NCBI GenBank assembly: GCA_910589395.1
Contig: CAJUTL010000045.1
Coordinates: 1 to 19,445 of the forward strand
Direction: 5' to 3'
Source of the DNA: an uncultured Oscillospiraceae bacterium
Lineage (GTDB): Bacteria > Bacillota_A > Clostridia > Oscillospirales > Acutalibacteraceae
Length of the DNA stretch: 19,445 nucleotides
Under the pieces are notes generated by a model. The model saw only the letters and a list, made by a program, of their open reading frames with translations. It was not told where the DNA came from and searched no databases. Shown here piece by piece: positions 12,594 through 19,445 of the stretch. A program made the position numbers and the translations under genes. Each line of letters opens with the position of its first letter. Position 1 is the stretch's first letter.

Positions 12594-13247
12594 TTAGCCC
12601 TGTTTCAAGCGGGGCAGGATCGCTTCGTATCCCTCCGGCTTGCCGAACAGAGCGGAGGTACCCAGCACAAATGCGTCAACGCCTATTTCGGAAAGCTCCT
12701 GGATCTTTTGGGGAGAAATAGCGCCGTCCACCATCAGCCGGAACCCATACTCCTCTTTCAGGGCTGCCAAGCTCTGAAGCTTTCTGTCGGTAAATTCCAA
12801 ATATTTCTGCCCGGCAAAGCCTGGGTTTACCGTCATGGCCAAAACATAATTGGCCAGGGGCAAAAGCTCCCGCACAGTTTCCACGCTGGTGCCGGGGTTC
12901 AGGGCGATTCCCGCCTTTTTCCCCAGCTTGCGGATCTTATCCAGCGTTCTGGCAGGATGAAGGTCCGCTTCCTGGTGAAAGGTGATAACGTCCGCGCCCA
13001 ATTCCGCAAACAGCTCCACGTAATTTCCTGGATCGTCGATCATCAGGTGAACGTCCAGAGGTTTTTTGGTCAGTTCACGAATACATGCCACGTCCTGAAG
13101 CCCCATGCCGAAATTCGGCACAAACCTGCCGTCCATGATATCAATATGAAACAGATCGGCGCCTGCCCGATCCAGCGCTTCCACCTCCTGCCGCAAGCAT
13201 TTGTAATCCGCGCACATCATGGAGGGGCAGAGAAGTTTTTCCCGCAT
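12594..13247 (-). CDS. alsE: Ribulose-phosphate 3-epimerase family, D-allulose-6-phosphate 3-epimerase (AlsE)-like
   Basis: A 217-residue TIM-barrel epimerase. Active-site residues are present: Ser9, His34 and Asp36 (FHIDIMDGRFVPN), His67 (LDVHLM) and Asp174 (MVDGAIS). Several segments are closer to AlsE than to housekeeping Rpe: SMMCAD near the start, MTVNPGFAGQ (Rpe normally has FGGQ), and GTSALF at the C-terminal end. AlsE converts allulose-6-phosphate to fructose-6-phosphate. It is the first gene of the cluster, with AAGGAG about eight bases before the ATG and a promoter and operator just upstream. Rpe activity in the pentose phosphate pathway cannot be excluded, but the neighbouring kinase and isomerase favour AlsE. 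Confidence 0.82.
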   Translation of the reverse strand: MREKLLCPSMMCADYKCLRQEVEALDRAGADLFHIDIMDGRFVPNFGMGLQDVACIRELTKKPLDVHLMIDDPGNYVELFAELGADVITFHQEADLHPARTLDKIRKLGKKAGIALNPGTSVETVRELLPLANYVLAMTVNPGFAGQKYLEFTDRKLQSLAALKEEYGFRLMVDGAISPQKIQELSEIGVDAFVLGTSALFGKPEGYEAILPRLKQG

Positions 13248-13279
13248 ACAGCTGCACTCCTTTCCATAATATTTCCTTT

Positions 13280-13295
13280 GAGTAAACGTTTTCTC
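13280..13295. promoter_or_regulatory. LacI-type operator at the start of the sugar cluster
   Basis: GAGTAAAC/GTTTTCTC, a 16-bp palindrome with one mismatched position and the central CG typical of LacI-family operators. It begins two or so bases downstream of the predicted transcription start of the minus-strand cluster, a position where a bound repressor would block transcription. The divergent LacI-family gene is the obvious candidate regulator. Confidence 0.75.
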
Positions 13296-13303
13296 TAAAG
13301 CGC

Positions 13304-13332
13304 ATTATGACAGGTTTCCTTCCGCTTGTCAA
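13304..13332 (-). promoter_or_regulatory. Promoter of the sugar gene cluster
   Basis: On the minus strand: perfect TTGACA (13332-13327), 17-bp spacer, CATAAT (13309-13304). About 57 bases upstream of the alsE-like start codon. Confidence 0.82.
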
Positions 13333-13417
13333 TTTCCACTTCAAAAATAGGCGTTTCGCACAAGAAACACAACAAATTCTTGTTGCCATTACCATTTTAA
13401 TTTTGAAAAGGAAAAGA

Positions 13418-13446
13418 TTTACAAAGCATGAAAGCCGTGCTATAAT
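13418..13446 (+). promoter_or_regulatory. Promoter of the LacI-family regulator gene
   Basis: TTTACA (13418-13423), 17-bp spacer, perfect TATAAT (13441-13446). The -10 box overlaps an in-frame ATG at 13445, so that ATG lies upstream of the transcript start and cannot be the initiation codon. Confidence 0.8.
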
Positions 13447-13489
13447 GGGTAACAAATGGGTAACGATTGGTTTGAAACGGGGTGAAGCT

Positions 13490-14500
13490 TTGCGAAGCCA
13501 AAAGAAGGTTTCCATTAAGGACATTGCCCGGCTCAGCGGCGTGTCGGTGGCCACGGTTTCCCGGGTGATCAACCGCAACGGACGGTTTTCAGAGGAGACC
13601 CGGAAGCGGGTAGAGGCTGTTATTCAAGAATATCACTATACTACCGATATGACGGGAAAAAGCCTGCGGGAGAACAGAACCCATACTATTGGGGTGATCG
13701 TTCCGGATATTACCAACGAGCTCTTCGCGACAATCGTTTTGGAGCTGGAAAAATATTTTTTCGACCAGGGCTATTCCGTGCTCATCTGCAATACCAATGA
13801 AGAGGATAAAAAGGAAGCCGCCTATTTCAAGATACTGGAATCCAAGTCTGTCGATGGGATCATCTGTATTTCCGGCAGCGAGGATCTGCCGGAGCACATC
13901 GTTTCCAGCGGCATCCCCATCGTCTGTATCGACCGCAAGCCCAAGGGGAAAAGCGATGCTGTCTATGTGGAGTCTGACCATTATCTGGGTGGTTATATCG
14001 CTACAGAAACGCTGATCAGGAAGGGCTGTAAAAACATTTTGATCCTCTCTAGGCAACGAGCCTTGTCAGTGAACACCCAGCGGCTCAGCGGCTATTTGGA
14101 CGCCTTGAAGGATTACGGCATGCCGACCCTTCCGGAGCAGATCGTGGGCTTAAGCGACGACGCCCCCAATTTCCAGGGAGCAAAGGATCGAGTTTTTTAC
14201 ATGGCGAAAAAAGGCCTTTCCTTCGATGGGATCTTTGCCACAAACGACTGGCGGGCCTATGGCGCGCTGGTGGCTTTGCAGCAAAATCACATTGCCGTTC
14301 CCGAACAGGTGAAAATCGTGGGCTTTGACGGCAGCTCTGTTTCCGAATACTGCTATCCGGCAATCACCACCATTCAGCAGAACAAAAGGGAACTGGCCCT
14401 GCGGGCGTCCCAGGCGCTGTTGGATCAAATGGAGGGAAAGCCCGCAGCGGAGAGTCGGATCGTTTTACCGGTGGCGCTGATTGAGCGGGGAACCACCTGA
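13490..14500 (+). CDS. LacI-family transcriptional repressor
   Basis: A 336-residue regulator. The N-terminal LacI helix-turn-helix (VSIKDIARLSGVSVATVSRV, residues 7-26) is followed by a hinge and a periplasmic-binding-protein-like sugar domain starting at THTIGVIVPDITNELFA and including the C-terminal KIVGFDGS segment. The start is taken as TTG at 13490, with GGGGTG six bases upstream; in-frame ATG codons further up lie at or before the promoter -10 box. It is divergent from the alsE-alsK-rpiB cluster, whose start carries a LacI-type palindrome, so it most likely represses that cluster and is released by its sugar or sugar phosphate (inference). No second copy of the operator was found near its own promoter. 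Confidence 0.92.
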   Translation: MRSQKKVSIKDIARLSGVSVATVSRVINRNGRFSEETRKRVEAVIQEYHYTTDMTGKSLRENRTHTIGVIVPDITNELFATIVLELEKYFFDQGYSVLICNTNEEDKKEAAYFKILESKSVDGIICISGSEDLPEHIVSSGIPIVCIDRKPKGKSDAVYVESDHYLGGYIATETLIRKGCKNILILSRQRALSVNTQRLSGYLDALKDYGMPTLPEQIVGLSDDAPNFQGAKDRVFYMAKKGLSFDGIFATNDWRAYGALVALQQNHIAVPEQVKIVGFDGSSVSEYCYPAITTIQQNKRELALRASQALLDQMEGKPAAESRIVLPVALIERGTT

Positions 14501-14739
14501 ATAATAGGGAGCAAGACTGCTGAAAGGGAGTTTTCCGTATACGAAACCATACCCTTTTTGGCAGAAAGATTCCTGCTGCGAGCAGAGCTTTTCTCTTTTC
14601 TGTTCCCCTGTATTGCAGCGCCGTGAAATTACTCCGGAGAAACAAATCACAGACCTCTTGATTTTAGGAAAAAGGTATGTTAACATAATACTGCTTTTTT
14701 TGCCTTTATTTTACAAATTGCAAAGGAGAGTAAGGATTC
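14501..14739. promoter_or_regulatory. Intergenic region with weak terminator and promoter of the M60 gene
   Basis: No gene. An imperfect hairpin (AAAGGG 14523-14528 with CCCTTT from 14552, inner GTTT/AAAC, then T-run) may end the LacI gene transcript. A promoter for the next gene is plausible: TTGATT 14658-14663, 17-bp spacer, TAACAT 14681-14686. AAGGAGAG at about 14722-14729 is the ribosome binding site for the ATG at 14740. Confidence 0.5.
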
Positions 14740-17700
14740 ATGAAGAGGCTCTTAAGTATCTTGCTTGTTTGTTGCATGGCAGTCAGTGTGTTTTCAACCA
14801 CCGCTGCCGCCGCGTCTAATGAGCTGGACGCGCCGGGATTTTTTGATGGGATCGAGGAGGAAGCTCCTCGCGCCGATCTCTCAGAACCAGCTTTGGGAAA
14901 TGAGCTTGTGCTGAACATGTATCGGTCCTGGAACACCGAGACCGTATATGAAGTGGAAGTACGGGCGGAAGATGGTTCTGTGGTCACAGGTTCTCTGGAC
15001 GCGTTTGCCGGCGCACGGTCGCTTGATGATGAGACGAGTCAGGCTTCTCTGACGCTGACCGGAATTCCTGACGGCGTAAATACCGTTACAGTAACAGCGC
15101 CGTACCATATTCCCTATGTACAGGAAGTAGAATTTGACCACTCTAATGTCATTCTCAATCTGAGCAACAACCACGCTCTGAATGAGGATAACGGCAAGTT
15201 TGGCATCATACCTGCCGGCGATATCAACAATGATGGCCGGATCGATGATACCGATGCGGAAACGGTGTTGGATTCATCGATCGATTTGACAGGCGATGGC
15301 AAGGTCGACCTGAAGGATCTGGCCGTGGTAGTCAGAAATGAGGACGTGATTGTTCCTGCGCCTGTTGTTACCTATACAACGCCTGAAATTGAGCTGGGGG
15401 AGAATACCATCGTGGAGCAGGCCCCCACAGAGAAAAGCTTTACGATCTATCGTGAAGATTCGGCGGTGATTACAGAGGAAAATCCTGTTGTAGTGGATCT
15501 GGTTCCTCCGACAAACAGTGATACCGGCGTTGCCGGTATTGTGATCGGTGCGCCCGCAGAGGCTGGAAACACTATTACAGAGGGTGTTATTGAGGTTACC
15601 GGAGAGGACGGCGCAATATATACCTATCCTATTCCGGGCAGTGTTTCTGCGCGGCAGTCGACTCGTGCGTCTGTTTCCCGTACGGTGGGCCTTCACGCAG
15701 TGAATTCTCTGGACACAGGTGTTCGAGAGGCTGCTCCTGAGGAGATCACTCGGGAGGAAGATGGTACCATTGTCATCGATTTCGGAAACCGTGTCGTGAT
15801 CAAAAAGGTGACGATCCGCGCTACCGGAACAGAGTCCGGCGGTGCTCTGGCCGAAATCGCCAAGGTTGAATTTTTCCAAAACTTTGAAGATCGTATTCCC
15901 GAACCGAAGCTGGATATTCCGGAGGTCGTTTCTGTTTCCAACACAGAAGCCGATGGCCAGGGATACAGGGCTCTGACCATCAGCTGGACTCCCCAGCAGA
16001 ATGTTACCGGATATGAAGTATCTGTTTCCGGCGAAGGGTACAATAAGACCGCTGTCACCGCCAATACCAGACACACCTTCCAGGGAGATTCCTTCAACGG
16101 CACTGTCAAGGCGTTTAAGACCTATGCCGTGCGGGTCCGCTCTGTGAATGGAGACTGGAAAAGCGGCTGGTCTGAGGTTTGGAACCATGAGGTCACCTGT
16201 ACAAAGGTCCCTCCCGCGCCGGAGTATGTAAATGTGGTAGCCGGTGTGAAGCAGCTAAAGGTTTCCTGGAGATGTAAGTTTGACGCGGAGACCTTCTCTG
16301 TGTTCTATAAGAAAACCTCTGAATCATCTTTTACCGAGGTGCCGAATATCACAGGCCAGAGCTATACCCTGACAGGCCTTGAGGGCGGCGTGGAGTACAC
16401 GGTCTATGTTGTGGCCCATAACCGCAACGGCAGCAGCGGCAAATCTAAAAATGCCGTCGGCTTGCCCATGACGCCGGAGGGGGTCGATTTTCCGCAGTAT
16501 AAGCTTTTTGGGCAAGATGTGATCAAAAGCGTGTCCGGCAACGCGAATAAGAGCTATACAATTTACAGAGCTGACGGCAGCACGGTATCAAACGGTTCCG
16601 CTACGGCGGAAGACTGGAAGGTGCTGCTGGACGACGACCCGAATACTTATGTTTTGATCCCCGACTGGGACAGCGGCGTTGATTATGAAAACTTCCGCGG
16701 CCCCATTGTGGAATTAAACGAGCGGCGCACGCTGGATACGATCCGCATTTCTCCCAGCCAGACCGCCAGTGTTCATATGAATACTGTTCGCATTCGGTAT
16801 CGGGACGAAAACGGCGAGATGAAAACCATCGGCACTAAGTTCTTTAACAGAACCGATAAGCAGAACAGACGGTATTACGAGGCTGTTTTTGAATCGCCAA
16901 TCACAACGGACTATCTGGAGGTTCGCACCTCTACCAGATACGGCGCCAGCCAAAATTACACGTTGTGCGAGCTCAAGCTTTATGATTACGATGATCTGGA
17001 AGCGAAGGTGGAAGCGCTGTTCGCCGATGTATCCCATTCCAGATTGAACGAGGATGTAACAGAGGAAAGTATTCAAGCGCTGATCGACCGGGTGAACACG
17101 CTGGATCCGGAAAGCGGCGAGTATCACCCGCATAGGGAAACCATTCTGAACGATCTGAATTACGCCATGCAGATCCTGAAGGACGGCCAGGCCAGCGATC
17201 CGATTTTGGTGGATAATCAGATCACCGCCGCGAAGGGCCCGGCCTCCGGCTTTGCCCAGGCCTTGTCCGATTACCAGCCTCTCGGTTATACCGCCAAGGC
17301 CGGCAGCACGGTGATTTTGTATGTGGAAGACCTGAAGGGCGCAGCGGCCCAGGGCAGCAATGTGAACCTTCAGCTGGTGGCCACACAGGTTCACCCCGAG
17401 GTGGCGGCCTGGCAGTCAAGCGCCGTGCAGCTGAAGGCCGGGCGGAATGAGGTCACGGTACCGAGAATCGGCTCTTATGCGAAGGAAGCCGGAGGTTCCC
17501 TGTATTTGCGCTATACGGGGGAGAAGGGGGCAAAGGAGTATGCCGTTCGTGTGATCGGCGGCACCAGGATCCCCGTTTTGAATTTGGACGGCGTGACCGG
17601 CAGCGAGCGTACCGCCCGGATCGAGGCATATGTGGAAGAACTGGGAGCCTATGCGGGCTCAGTGAGCGCACTGCATGAAAGCACCCATTCTGATATTGGC

Positions 17701-19445
17701 TATGCGTATCAGGCCAATGAGTGCTTCCTGAACGTGACCGAGATCACCATGGAAAACATGATGTTCAGCGTGCCTGCCACCCAGGTGTGGGCCGCCATTT
17801 CCGCCAACCCCACCGCGAAGCTTGCGAATTCCATCGCGGCGATGGAGCAGGAGATCGATTACTTCTATCAGTTCAAGGGTTTGAATAAGGCGGCGACAGA
17901 TGCGGATGCCTATCCGAATACACGCTTGAATATTCGGTATCACCAGATGTTCACCGGCGCGTTTATGTATGCCGGCGGCAAGCATATCGGCATCGAATGG
18001 GGCAGCGTCGGCGGCCTGTTCCAAACAAATCCCATCACCACGGACGCAAACGGGAAGAAGACCGGCGGCAATTATTCCGGCTGGGGCGTTGCCCATGAGA
18101 TCGGCCACTGCATCAACGCCGCTTCTTATCAGCGGGTGGAAGTTACAAACAATATATTCGCGCAGCTGGCCCAGACCGATGAAACAAACGCCACCGCCCG
18201 CCCGCAGCCAAACAATATCTATAAGGCTGTTGTGACCGGCACGACCGGGCATACCGGAAACCTCGCCACACAGCTGGGCATGTATTGGCAGCTGCACCTT
18301 GCCTATGATAACGACTATTCCTTTAAGGTGTACGACAGCATTGAGGCCCAGCAGGCCGGCCTGTTCTATGCTCGTGCGGAATCCTATCTGCGCACGCCCG
18401 GCAAGGCAAAATATCCTCTGACCACCACCTCCGGCGACCAGGGCTTTATGCAGGCCGTTTGCGCGGCAGCCGAGCGGGACGTTCTGGACTTCTTCCGCGC
18501 TTGGGGCATCATTCCCAATCAGGCCACGGAGGCCTATGCGGCCCAGTATGCGAAGGAGACCCGTAAGATCCAGTATCTGGACGATAACAGCCGCCTCTAC
18601 AGGCTGGAAAACAAGCCCGGCATGTCAAACGGCACTACTGTAACAGCCGCGATCACAACACCGATCTTGAATTCTCAAATCAACAGCAGCAGGGTCACGA
18701 TTTCCCTGAGCAACAGCAATACCAATGAGAATGCCATGCTCGGTTATGAGATTTCCCGCAACGGGAAAACGGTTGCGTTTGTTCCCGCTGGTGAAGCAAG
18801 CTATACGGATGTTGTAACCACCGAAAACAACCGTTCCTTCGTCTATACCGTGACCGGGATCGACCGGCTGCTGAATGAAACGGAGACCGTTGTTCTCGAT
18901 GAAGTGAAGATTTCCCATGACGGGGCTATCGATAAGACCGGCTGGTCAGTAACAACGAACATGACTTCCGCCGACGATGAAGTTCTGGAGTATGATCCTG
19001 AGAATAGCATGGGGCATGAGGCTGAGTCCGTGTCCGCCATCGCCCGCGCCATCGACAATGATGTAAGCACTGTGTATTACGGCACAAAGCCTGCGGATTC
19101 CGGCAGCGCGGTTCGCCCCCAGATCATTCTCGACCTGGGTGGCGTCAAGCAGGTCACCGCTTTGAAATTCACACCGGATCAGGGTGAGCATTCCAATTAT
19201 CGCCTGTTTGGTTATAAAGTTGAAATCAGTACGGACAACGCCACCTGGACGACCGTGAAAGAAGGCGATTGCTATACCGGCAGCGCCAGCAGGCCTGAAA
19301 GCTGGGTAAAGCAGGAAGATATCATCTACAACGCAGATGGCTCCTATACCTTGTATTTCAACAAAAAGGCCGAAGACGGCTCCATGGATCCCTACATGTA
19401 CACCTATGACGCGGCGTTTGTGCGGCTCACCGCCACCAATATGTC
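14740..19445 (+). CDS. Secreted multidomain M60-family metalloprotease (mucinase-like), 3' end beyond the window
   Basis: One open frame of at least 1568 residues, unfinished at the window edge. A signal peptide (MKRLLSILLVCCMAVSVFS..., cleavage near residue 25) indicates export. Domains in order: beta-rich N-terminal domain; an EF-hand pair resembling a type I dockerin (160-200: GDINNDGRIDDTD and DLTGDGKVDLKDL); a discoidin-like beta stretch (about 300-385); two fibronectin type III domains (about 388-487 and 488-580); a galactose-binding/F5-8-like domain (about 585-750); a beta domain leading into an M60 peptidase (about 945-1275) with zinc motif His1119-Glu-Ile-Gly-His1123 and Glu1134 (HExxH-x10-E); another fibronectin-like stretch; and an F5/8 type C (CBM32-like) domain from about 1438, cut off. 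M60 proteins cleave mucin-type glycoproteins, recognising O-glycans, so this probably degrades host mucin. Its own promoter and AAGGAGAG site precede the start. Confidence 0.9.
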   Translation, partial: MKRLLSILLVCCMAVSVFSTTAAAASNELDAPGFFDGIEEEAPRADLSEPALGNELVLNMYRSWNTETVYEVEVRAEDGSVVTGSLDAFAGARSLDDETSQASLTLTGIPDGVNTVTVTAPYHIPYVQEVEFDHSNVILNLSNNHALNEDNGKFGIIPAGDINNDGRIDDTDAETVLDSSIDLTGDGKVDLKDLAVVVRNEDVIVPAPVVTYTTPEIELGENTIVEQAPTEKSFTIYREDSAVITEENPVVVDLVPPTNSDTGVAGIVIGAPAEAGNTITEGVIEVTGEDGAIYTYPIPGSVSARQSTRASVSRTVGLHAVNSLDTGVREAAPEEITREEDGTIVIDFGNRVVIKKVTIRATGTESGGALAEIAKVEFFQNFEDRIPEPKLDIPEVVSVSNTEADGQGYRALTISWTPQQNVTGYEVSVSGEGYNKTAVTANTRHTFQGDSFNGTVKAFKTYAVRVRSVNGDWKSGWSEVWNHEVTCTKVPPAPEYVNVVAGVKQLKVSWRCKFDAETFSVFYKKTSESSFTEVPNITGQSYTLTGLEGGVEYTVYVVAHNRNGSSGKSKNAVGLPMTPEGVDFPQYKLFGQDVIKSVSGNANKSYTIYRADGSTVSNGSATAEDWKVLLDDDPNTYVLIPDWDSGVDYENFRGPIVELNERRTLDTIRISPSQTASVHMNTVRIRYRDENGEMKTIGTKFFNRTDKQNRRYYEAVFESPITTDYLEVRTSTRYGASQNYTLCELKLYDYDDLEAKVEALFADVSHSRLNEDVTEESIQALIDRVNTLDPESGEYHPHRETILNDLNYAMQILKDGQASDPILVDNQITAAKGPASGFAQALSDYQPLGYTAKAGSTVILYVEDLKGAAAQGSNVNLQLVATQVHPEVAAWQSSAVQLKAGRNEVTVPRIGSYAKEAGGSLYLRYTGEKGAKEYAVRVIGGTRIPVLNLDGVTGSERTARIEAYVEELGAYAGSVSALHESTHSDIGYAYQANECFLNVTEITMENMMFSVPATQVWAAISANPTAKLANSIAAMEQEIDYFYQFKGLNKAATDADAYPNTRLNIRYHQMFTGAFMYAGGKHIGIEWGSVGGLFQTNPITTDANGKKTGGNYSGWGVAHEIGHCINAASYQRVEVTNNIFAQLAQTDETNATARPQPNNIYKAVVTGTTGHTGNLATQLGMYWQLHLAYDNDYSFKVYDSIEAQQAGLFYARAESYLRTPGKAKYPLTTTSGDQGFMQAVCAAAERDVLDFFRAWGIIPNQATEAYAAQYAKETRKIQYLDDNSRLYRLENKPGMSNGTTVTAAITTPILNSQINSSRVTISLSNSNTNENAMLGYEISRNGKTVAFVPAGEASYTDVVTTENNRSFVYTVTGIDRLLNETETVVLDEVKISHDGAIDKTGWSVTTNMTSADDEVLEYDPENSMGHEAESVSAIARAIDNDVSTVYYGTKPADSGSAVRPQIILDLGGVKQVTALKFTPDQGEHSNYRLFGYKVEISTDNATWTTVKEGDCYTGSASRPESWVKQEDIIYNADGSYTLYFNKKAEDGSMDPYMYTYDAAFVRLTATNM

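Noticed and set aside
13307..13489. N-terminal extension of the LacI-family gene to ATG 13307 or 13445
   Set aside because: The promoter -35 and -10 boxes lie at 13418-13446, so these codons are upstream of, or inside, the promoter; the family match starts after 13490.
15274..16188. 304-codon open frame on the minus strand, and similar ones at 16714-17394 and 17659-18297
   Set aside because: Antisense to the continuous M60 metalloprotease frame; none has a start site or recognisable domain.

Overview
The window looks like a chromosomal segment of a gut-type Clostridia bacterium, plausibly Oscillospiraceae. Reasons: moderately GC-rich Firmicutes-style coding with strong AAGGAGG-type ribosome binding sites, sigma-A promoters (TTGACA/TTGCAC, 16-17 bp, TATAAT), an Ltp-type lipoprotein remnant, and a very large secreted M60-type (mucin/glycopeptide-directed) metalloprotease. 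The genus assignment is inference.

Layout. (1) 1-2870: hairpin-rich repeat DNA, then a solitary single-chain restriction-modification protein with an N-terminal PD-(D/E)xK-like nuclease fused to an N6-adenine methyltransferase, closed by a terminator. (2) 2947-3664: a ribbon-helix-helix repressor gene and, divergently, an XRE-type regulator gene broken by a one-base frameshift lying inside a perfect inverted repeat; the shared control region has three copies of a 10-bp operator-like motif. (3) 3718-6008: hisH-hisF, flanked on both sides by direct copies of one long, structured, non-coding repeat. (4) 6066-7307, minus: an M24B aminopeptidase-P-like gene with a clear promoter. (5) 7429-8022: tRNA-Gln(CTG) and tRNA-Pro(CGG), each with its own terminator, followed by a 22-bp duplicate of the tRNA-Pro 3' end that resembles an integration scar. 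(6) 8189-8615, minus: a decayed Ltp-family lipoprotein gene carrying a frameshift and a nonsense codon. (7) 9041-13332, minus: a sugar gene cluster running from its promoter as alsE-like epimerase, alsK-like ROK kinase, rpiB-type isomerase, AraC-type regulator and a zinc MDR dehydrogenase, with a divergent LacI-family gene (13490-14500) and a LacI-type operator at the start of the cluster. (8) 14740 to the window end: a secreted multidomain M60 metalloprotease (at least 1568 residues, cut off by the window).

How the genes work together. The sugar cluster matches the D-allose route: AlsK phosphorylates allose, RpiB/AlsI isomerises allose-6-phosphate to allulose-6-phosphate, and AlsE epimerises this to fructose-6-phosphate. 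No transporter is present in the window, and the dehydrogenase and AraC regulator are additions to the E. coli als gene set, so the true substrate could be a related hexose or polyol. HisH and HisF together form imidazole glycerol phosphate synthase. A recurring theme across the intergenic DNA is short perfect hairpins with three-base loops, some with stems that differ between copies yet remain fully paired.
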